Positions 59,803 through 64,000 of a stretch of DNA of 64,000 nt are shown here, one piece after another. Location of the stretch: assembly GCA_045132055.1 (NCBI GenBank), contig JBGURP010000055.1, positions 135,859 through 199,858 of the forward strand, read 5' to 3'. This DNA is from F23-D06 sp045132055 (lineage in GTDB: Bacteria > Bacteroidota > Bacteroidia > Bacteroidales > WCHB1-69). Position numbers and translations under genes: made by a program. Each line of letters begins with the position of its first letter. The stretch's first letter is position 1. The notes under the pieces are model-generated. The model searched no databases, was not told the origin of the DNA, and saw nothing but the letters and a program-made list of their open reading frames with translations.

Positions 59803-60027
59803 CTAATAATTCCGATAATTCCTCCTCGCTTGGCTCATCCTCTCGCGCAGACCGCCAAATTTGACGAAATCCTGCTCCAACCGCTTGATTTGCCTATCCA
59901 AGAGATAGTTACATTGGTTCACCAGACAAACCATAATGTTGGCGCAGACGATGCCGGAACGCGCCGCCTGCACCATCTGGTCAACGGTGCGGTCGCGCTT
60001 GTTCAGGAAGCGCTCGCAGAAAAGCAC
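59803..60027 (-). pseudogene. Deleted four-helix-bundle protein gene
   Basis: A 74-residue frame joins the family's first helix (CERFLNKRDRTVDQMVQAARSG) directly to its last part (ANIMVCLVNQCNYLLDRQIK, RLEQDFVKFGGLRERM). The intact four-helix-bundle suffix proteins are about 150-190 residues and start earlier with helix 1, so the centre and the true start seem lost. Lies behind the ORF6N remnant, so decay has affected both. Confidence 0.6.
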
Positions 60028-60299
60028 CGTGCCAGAATAGTGAAAGAGAGAAAAAGTGAGGATTTGGAATATTTAGCAGTAATAAATTATGAGATTTTGG
60101 AATATATGTTTCGGAATAAAGCCAACTGCCACATCAAATTTTCGCCAAATGGGCGAACGAGACAGAAAATGTTGTAAAAAAGGTTGTAGTGTTACAACCA
60201 TTTCAATAATAAAACTCTGCTGAGAAGGAGGGCCGACTGTCGCCAGTGGATTTGCGGGTGTTTCGCCTATTGCACCTTTGAATTATTGGGAATTATATA
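60028..60299. other. Intergenic stretch with nothing recognised
   Basis: About 270 bp, AT-rich in the first half. No coding frame with support, no hairpin and no promoter that I would trust. Confidence 0.5.
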
Positions 60300-60371
60300 T
60301 CATTTTCCTTCATTCAGTTTCTTATACCCTTCGTATCTCAGCTTAGCGAATTGCTCGGTTTTGGCGAAGAA
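60300..60371 (-). pseudogene. Duplicated fragment of the nifJ 3' end
   Basis: Encodes FFAKTEQFAKLRYEGYKKLN followed by EGK and a stop; the real nifJ ends FAKTEQFAKLRYEGYKKLSEGK at 63139. DNA similarity is clear over about 70 bp with scattered, mostly silent differences. Nothing of nifJ precedes it. Confidence 0.88.
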
Positions 60372-60382
60372 CACTTGAAAAC

Positions 60383-60637
60383 CTATCTCTTTTTCTTTTC
60401 GCGCAATTTGGCCAATTCTTCTTTCAGTTTGGCCATTTGTTCTTGCTTTCTTTTTAATGTGTATGAAAGCCCGTCAAAATTGCGTATTTTTCTGCCTTGA
60501 GCCTTGTTATATGCTTTCGCATCCGCGATGGAACTCTTTGCGGAGGCGATTTCCTCTTTCAATCTTGCTATTTGTTCCTTTTTGGCGGTAATATCTCTAT
60601 CTATCGATTCTTTTGATGATCTGAAAAATAATCCCAT
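60383..60637 (-). CDS. Small coiled-coil protein
   Basis: 84 residues from MGLFFRSSKESIDRDITAKK, ending in basic KLREKKKR. Heptad-like runs (EQIARLKEEIASAKSSIADA; LKRKQEQMAKLKEELAKL) predict a coiled coil. No family recognised. First of six small genes between the nifJ fragment and nifJ. Its start is 22 bp before the next gene's stop codon on the same strand. Confidence 0.7.
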   Translation of the reverse strand: MGLFFRSSKESIDRDITAKKEQIARLKEEIASAKSSIADAKAYNKAQGRKIRNFDGLSYTLKRKQEQMAKLKEELAKLREKKKR

Positions 60638-60659
60638 AATATAATGTTGTTGTAGTGAA

Positions 60660-60962
60660 TTACAGCATTTCAATAATCTGGATAATTCCCATCACACCTG
60701 CAGGTATCAGGAAAAATTTCAGTGCGTAGCTCAATGCCGTTCCGACAAGATTGTCAAGCAGATCGACGTTGCTCTTGACCCAGAACCAGCGCGGTGGCAC
60801 AGTCTCTGCCCAGCCAGTGAAACCGATGATGAGGCCGAGCAATGCCGCCCCGCCACCGGCAATCAAGGTCCAAGTCTCTATGTCCCCAAACGCAAAATAG
60901 ATCACACTTCCGATGAAGATCAACGGAGACAGGAGGTTGATAATCCAAAGCAATACTACCAT
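60660..60962 (-). CDS. Small membrane protein
   Basis: 100 residues from MVVLLWIINLLSPLIFIGSV. Three hydrophobic segments (WIINLLSPLIFIGSVIYFAF; LIAGGGAALLGLIIGFTGW; ALKFFLIPAGVMGIIQIIEM). The upstream in-frame codons fall inside the terminator hairpin, so the ATG at 60962 is preferred. Function unknown; likely transcribed with the coiled-coil gene. Confidence 0.72.
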   Translation of the reverse strand: MVVLLWIINLLSPLIFIGSVIYFAFGDIETWTLIAGGGAALLGLIIGFTGWAETVPPRWFWVKSNVDLLDNLVGTALSYALKFFLIPAGVMGIIQIIEML

Positions 60963-60972
60963 GATGGAATGT

Positions 60973-61011
60973 TTAAAAAAACAAGGGGATGGGCGACTGT
61001 CCATCCCCTTG
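60973..61011 (-). terminator. Strong rho-independent terminator
   Basis: Minus strand: CAAGGGGATGG-8-nt loop-CCATCCCCTTG, an 11-bp perfect stem, followed by seven T. It lies 8 bp after the stop codon at 61020 and separates the small basic protein gene from the membrane-protein gene. Confidence 0.9.
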
Positions 61012-61019
61012 AAAGATGA

Positions 61020-61256
61020 TTACTTTTCTTCTGCAAAATCCAGAAGTTTTTTGCCAAGTTGTTGAACCGTCCAGTCGGGATCGTATTTGAAACCGGCTTT
61101 ATCGGCCAATTTGCGCAAAGCGGCTTTCACGGAGCCACACTCCTCAACCAAAGCCTTGCTGACTTCGATGGAGTTGTCTTCGTTTTGCCACACCATGTGA
61201 CCAGCAATCTTTTTGCCTCTTTTCTTGTCACCTTTCGTGATTTTTCCAGTTGCCAT
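61020..61256 (-). CDS. Small basic hypothetical protein
   Basis: 78 residues from MATGKITKGDKKRGKKIAGH; upstream in-frame codons lie in an unlikely context. Lysine-rich N-terminus, then VEECGSVKAALRKLADKAGF and DPDWTVQQLGKKLLDFAEE. No known family. Could bind nucleic acid through the basic part, but that is only a guess. Ends in a strong terminator. Confidence 0.7.
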   Translation of the reverse strand: MATGKITKGDKKRGKKIAGHMVWQNEDNSIEVSKALVEECGSVKAALRKLADKAGFKYDPDWTVQQLGKKLLDFAEEK

Positions 61257-61362
61257 AGAATTGTTTTTTAATTTTTGTCTACTCTTTTTCAGATTTTCGA
61301 CTTCCTCTTTTTGACTCAAGACTACATATAGGTTTTTCGTCTTCTTCTTTTAAAGAAGGTTG

Positions 61363-61836
61363 TTATTTCAATGCGGTCACGGCGACGATAATGGCGATGA
61401 CGATCACCGCAAGCAGAATCCACAGCCAAGTCTTTGATTTCTTTGTTTCAAGGCGATAGCTTCCGCGCTTGCCCATTCCCTTTTCTGCTTCATTGACTTC
61501 GAAATCGATGCCGTATTTCTGTGCCAATTCTGTCATTTTTTGGAATCTATCGGCCGGCCACATCGGGTTGGAAAATGCCACTTTGGTACCGTCTTTCAAG
61601 GTGATGTACATCTCCATGTCTCCGATTTGTTTGGACATTTTTTCATCAAACTTGCCAGATTTATCCATCTTGCCGATGTTTTCGACGGTATCTAAGGAGT
61701 TGTTGATTTCCGGGGCCGGGAATGCTTTTTGCAAATCCTCTAAAGTGGCTTTGGGGTGCAGTTCGAGATAGGCCGCCACAATGCCTAATGCCGTCCATTT
61801 CTGAGACTGGCCGTAAACTTTAACTTTATTTGCCAT
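61363..61836 (-). CDS. Hypothetical protein with C-terminal membrane anchor
   Basis: 157 residues. N-terminal part ALGIVAAYLELHPKATLEDL QKAF resembles a small winged-helix-like region; the middle has MEMYITLKDGTKVAFSNPMW and MTELAQKYGIDFEVNE. A final helix WLWILLAVIVIAIIVAVTAL is a tail anchor. No signal peptide. Not recognised; same strand and similar size class as the neighbouring island genes. Confidence 0.75.
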   Translation of the reverse strand: MANKVKVYGQSQKWTALGIVAAYLELHPKATLEDLQKAFPAPEINNSLDTVENIGKMDKSGKFDEKMSKQIGDMEMYITLKDGTKVAFSNPMWPADRFQKMTELAQKYGIDFEVNEAEKGMGKRGSYRLETKKSKTWLWILLAVIVIAIIVAVTALK

Positions 61837-61900
61837 AATATTTTTTCGTTTGTTATACAGAATGAAAATCTACGGGATTTACAAGGAATACATTCAATAA

Positions 61901-62431
61901 TCAATGTTGTGAATTGGCACGGAGATTTTTCAGTTCCGCAATCCATGCTGCGGGCATGGTCTCGTTTTTGCTGATGTTCAAGGGGTAAGCAAATTCATGT
62001 TGCGCCAATTCCGCCGTTTCCAATTGCTCTGCACTCTCCACTGTGTCCGTGTAGTCCCATTCCCAATAGCATTTGTCGAGCCATTGATTGACGATGGAGG
62101 CCGCCGTGTCGTCGTTGACATTCGGGGCGAGGATGGCACGGAGTGTACGCCGCAGGGTGGAACTCCTGAACGGACCGCGGAGGTGCCAGCGAATGCGCCG
62201 ACTCATATCGCTGCTAATGCCGAAATAGAGGGCCATGTACATTTTCCCGTTTATCTTCCGTTTTTGTAGTTTCTTGTCTTTGAGCAATATATGGTTCTTG
62301 AAAAGTTTGAGTAATTCGTCAGCTTTCTCTTCTGGGAACCACCAGCGATACACGCCCGGATGGCTCTCCACTGCCGATTGCCGCAATGTCACCTTCTGCC
62401 GAAGTTCCGCAACGAGAATAATGTTTTGCAT
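61901..62431 (-). CDS. GIY-YIG nuclease-like protein
   Basis: 176 residues. GVYRWWFP near residue 27 and MALYFGISSDMSRRIRWHLR near 67 fit the two strands and the following Arg of a GIY-YIG domain (GVY ... YFG variant). ELAQHEFAYPLNISKN near 145 could supply the catalytic Glu and Asn. Family members include homing, repair and mobile-DNA nucleases. Part of the small island next to nifJ. Confidence 0.65.
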   Translation of the reverse strand: MQNIILVAELRQKVTLRQSAVESHPGVYRWWFPEEKADELLKLFKNHILLKDKKLQKRKINGKMYMALYFGISSDMSRRIRWHLRGPFRSSTLRRTLRAILAPNVNDDTAASIVNQWLDKCYWEWDYTDTVESAEQLETAELAQHEFAYPLNISKNETMPAAWIAELKNLRANSQH

Positions 62432-62546
62432 AGTGAAGTTGCTTGAATATAATCTATATTATCGTCAGTAATACTCAAAAATGCAAAAATAAAATATAAT
62501 CAACTATAAATTATTGTGTTATACTATCTAATCTTAATAGCAAATA

Positions 62547-62762
62547 CTATCCTTTTTTGATAAAATCCTCAAAAAAATTATACCCCAAAATCTTGGAAAT
62601 GCGCACGAGCATCTCGGTGTTGATGCTCGGGCTGTTGTATATTTTGTAGATATGGTTCGGGGAACAGGGAAGCTGCCGTGCCAACCAAACGTTGGTGCGT
62701 CCTTGCTCTTTCATCTTCGCTTTGATGAGTTTGCCGATATGTATTTCCCTGATTTCGTGCAT
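62547..62762 (-). CDS. Small XRE-type helix-turn-helix protein
   Basis: 71 residues from MHEIREIHIGKLIKAKMKEQ; the longer open frame upstream runs through a repeat element and is unlikely to be coding. GRTNVWLARQLPCSPNHIYK is the recognition-helix region, followed by NTEMLVRISKILGYNFFEDF. Probably a regulator of the small island or of itself. Confidence 0.78.
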   Translation of the reverse strand: MHEIREIHIGKLIKAKMKEQGRTNVWLARQLPCSPNHIYKIYNSPSINTEMLVRISKILGYNFFEDFIKKG

Positions 62763-62767
62763 ACAAA

Positions 62768-62945
62768 AAGCGTGGAATTTATTCCTTGCCTGAACGTCAG
62801 GGTTTCCACGCCCTACCAATCTAACAAGTTATTCCACGCCGTATCACTACGGCATTTGATAACTCTCCTTGATTGGTTTATGTCCTCGCAACGAGGACGT
62901 TGTGGAAATTTGACGTTCAAGGATAGCCACAAACGCTATCTAATA
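62768..62945. repeat. Hairpin-rich intergenic element
   Basis: Several short inverted repeats in a row: an outer GCGTGGAA/TTCCACGC pair with CCTGA-ACG-TCAGG inside, GCCGT-ATCACT-ACGGC nested in GTTAT/ATAAC, GTCCTCG-CAA-CGAGGAC, and GATAGC/GCTATC. This is the layout of a REP/BIME-type mosaic or a structured RNA. No gene is supported here. Confidence 0.65.
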
Positions 62946-63041
62946 TGTTTATTGTCGGTTCTTAATTGTTATTCGATTATTACTGTTTTTCGTTAATGCT
63001 CTTTTCTCATTTAGACGGCAAAAATAAAAAAAACAGACAAA

Positions 63042-63069
63042 CAAAAGGCGCACCGTGCAATTTCTGCGG
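63042..63069. repeat. Interspersed repeat AAAGGCGCACCGT...TTTCTGCGG, copy 2
   Basis: Second copy of the 26-bp block at 59736. Lies 70 bp downstream of the nifJ stop codon. Confidence 0.7.
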
Positions 63070-63090
63070 TACGCCCTTATATTTTTATAT

Positions 63091-63120
63091 TGTAGAGACG
63101 CAATACATTGCGTCTCTACA
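63091..63120. repeat. REP-like palindrome, copy 2
   Basis: Arms TGTAGAGACGCAAT / ATTGCGTCTCTACA with a 2-bp centre. Same GTAGAGACGC stem as 57872-57899 but different inner bases (AAT..ATT instead of GATT..AATC), each still self-complementary. Lies 18 bp after the nifJ stop and could end its transcript. Confidence 0.9.
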
Positions 63121-63138
63121 TAGGATTCCAATCAAGGA

Positions 63139-64000
63139 TTATTTCCCTTCGCTCAGCTTCTTATAACCTTCGTATCTCAACTTAGCGAATTGCTCGGTCT
63201 TGGCAAACAATTCCTTGGCCTCTTCCGGGAAGGTCTTCAGCAAGCTGTTGTAACGGACCTCACCCATGATGAACTCTTGGAACTTGCTCCAGTCGGGCTC
63301 TTTGCTGTCCAAGTGGAAGCCGTTTTGACCAGCTTCGTCCTCGGCGGGGTTGAAGCGCCACAGGTGCCAGTAACCGCATTCAACGGCCTTGGCCTCTTCG
63401 TGCTGTGAACGACCCATACCGACCTTGATACCGTGGTTGATACAAGGAGCGTAGCAAATCACCAATGAAGGTCCCGGATAAGCTTCAGCTTCCTTGATGG
63501 CCTTGAAGTACTGAGCCTGGCTTGCGCCCATAGCGACCTGTGCCACATACACATAGCCGTAGCTCTTGGCAATCATGCCGAGGTCTTTCTTGCGCACCTT
63601 CTTACCAGAAGCGGCAAACTTGGCCACAGCACCTGCCGGAGTAGCCTTGGAAGACTGACCACCGGTGTTGGAATAAACCTCGGTGTCGAGCACGAGCACG
63701 TTGACGTCCTCGCCGCTGGCCAACACGTGGTCCAAACCACCGAAACCGATATCGTATGCCCAACCGTCACCACCGAAGATCCACTGTGATTTCTTCACCA
63801 AGTGGTCTTTCAGGTCAACGATTTGTTTGCAGTAGTCGCAACCGCATTTCTCGCAAGCAGCCACAATCTTGTCGGCCAGCTCGGCGGTCTTGATACCGTT
63901 CTCGCGGTTGTCGATCCACTCTTGGAAGAGGGCTTTGAGTTTCTTGTCGCAGCAGTCGCAGTTGGCGATGGCTTCCTTCATGACGCGCTCCACGCGGTCG
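63139..64000 (-). CDS. nifJ: Pyruvate:ferredoxin (flavodoxin) oxidoreductase, C-terminal part
   Basis: The frame is open to the right window edge; 287 codons of a protein normally near 1,180 residues are present. Oxidises pyruvate to acetyl-CoA and CO2, reducing ferredoxin; a core enzyme of anaerobic metabolism. The TPP-binding domain is here: IFGGDGWAYDIGFGGLDHVL, DTEVYSNTGGQSSKATPAGA, VICYAPCINHG. The cluster-domain cysteines precede it (NCDCCDKK, CEKCGCDYC). Its last ~23 codons are duplicated at 60300-60371. Confidence 0.97.
   Translation of the reverse strand, partial: DRVERVMKEAIANCDCCDKKLKALFQEWIDNRENGIKTAELADKIVAACEKCGCDYCKQIVDLKDHLVKKSQWIFGGDGWAYDIGFGGLDHVLASGEDVNVLVLDTEVYSNTGGQSSKATPAGAVAKFAASGKKVRKKDLGMIAKSYGYVYVAQVAMGASQAQYFKAIKEAEAYPGPSLVICYAPCINHGIKVGMGRSQHEEAKAVECGYWHLWRFNPAEDEAGQNGFHLDSKEPDWSKFQEFIMGEVRYNSLLKTFPEEAKELFAKTEQFAKLRYEGYKKLSEGK

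Noticed and set aside
62763..62819. N-terminal extension of the XRE-type protein (MVGRGNPDVQARNK)
   Set aside because: Encoded inside the hairpin-rich repeat; the helix-turn-helix homology begins after the ATG at 62762.
1..64000. tRNA, rRNA or intact insertion sequences
   Set aside because: I found no cloverleaf, rRNA core sequence or transposase frame on either strand.

Overview
The window is a chromosomal segment of a member of the Bacteroidota, most likely an anaerobic Bacteroidales. This rests on: promoters of the TAnnTTTG -7 type upstream of most genes, almost no Shine-Dalgarno sequences, two proteins with type IX secretion (T9SS) C-terminal sorting domains, an S46 dipeptidyl-peptidase, and pyruvate:ferredoxin oxidoreductase. 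I see no rRNA, tRNA, CRISPR array or intact insertion sequence. The window cuts a U32 peptidase gene at its left end and nifJ at its right end.

1-2 kb: housekeeping (U32 peptidase, RluB). 2.2-24.2 kb: a polymorphic-toxin locus. Its centre is a 3,013-residue SpvB/FG-GAP/RHS protein on the minus strand, preceded in its operon by a T9SS-sorted surface protein and, further upstream, by a tyrosine recombinase. Around it lie six orphan cassettes. Each has a short leader, one copy of the ~185-bp RHS core and a ~190-200 residue toxin-like tail, followed by a small exported partner that is probably an immunity protein. Three cassettes lie on the minus strand downstream of the full-length gene and three on the plus strand beyond the recombinase; the remnant of a further leader ends the array. 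At least five of the seven tails carry metallopeptidase-like motifs (three HExxH, two JAMM-like). Because the right-hand cassettes are inverted relative to the full-length gene, recombination between core copies would invert the segment and swap toxin tails without losing any.

24.3-46.3 kb: conserved housekeeping genes, nearly all on the minus strand: DUF59 protein, YitT, DnaG, S41 protease, MutS2, MiaB, a T9SS cargo protein, a CCG-type Fe-S protein, PriA, Ogt, a HAD phosphatase, a DUF4160/DUF2442 pair, an OmpA/TPR lipoprotein, the TrkH/TrkA potassium system and a lipoprotein.

46.4-55.1 kb: an accessory, defence-like stretch: macro-like protein, MutT, a DUF4143 ATPase, Vsr, a membrane methyltransferase, a Pmp3-type peptide, a Fic protein with a palindromic operator, and a two-gene nuclease unit (six zinc-ribbon repeats plus a nuclease domain; PD-(D/E)XK nuclease plus DUF2075 helicase). 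Three accessory insertions between 47 and 63 kb are each flanked by a partial copy of the neighbouring gene (mutT, the Pmp3 gene, nifJ), which suggests a shared way of gaining genes.

55.1-64 kb: S46 peptidase, Bcp peroxiredoxin, a membrane protein, an acetyltransferase, gene remnants, a small island of unknown proteins, repeats, and the C-terminal part of nifJ.
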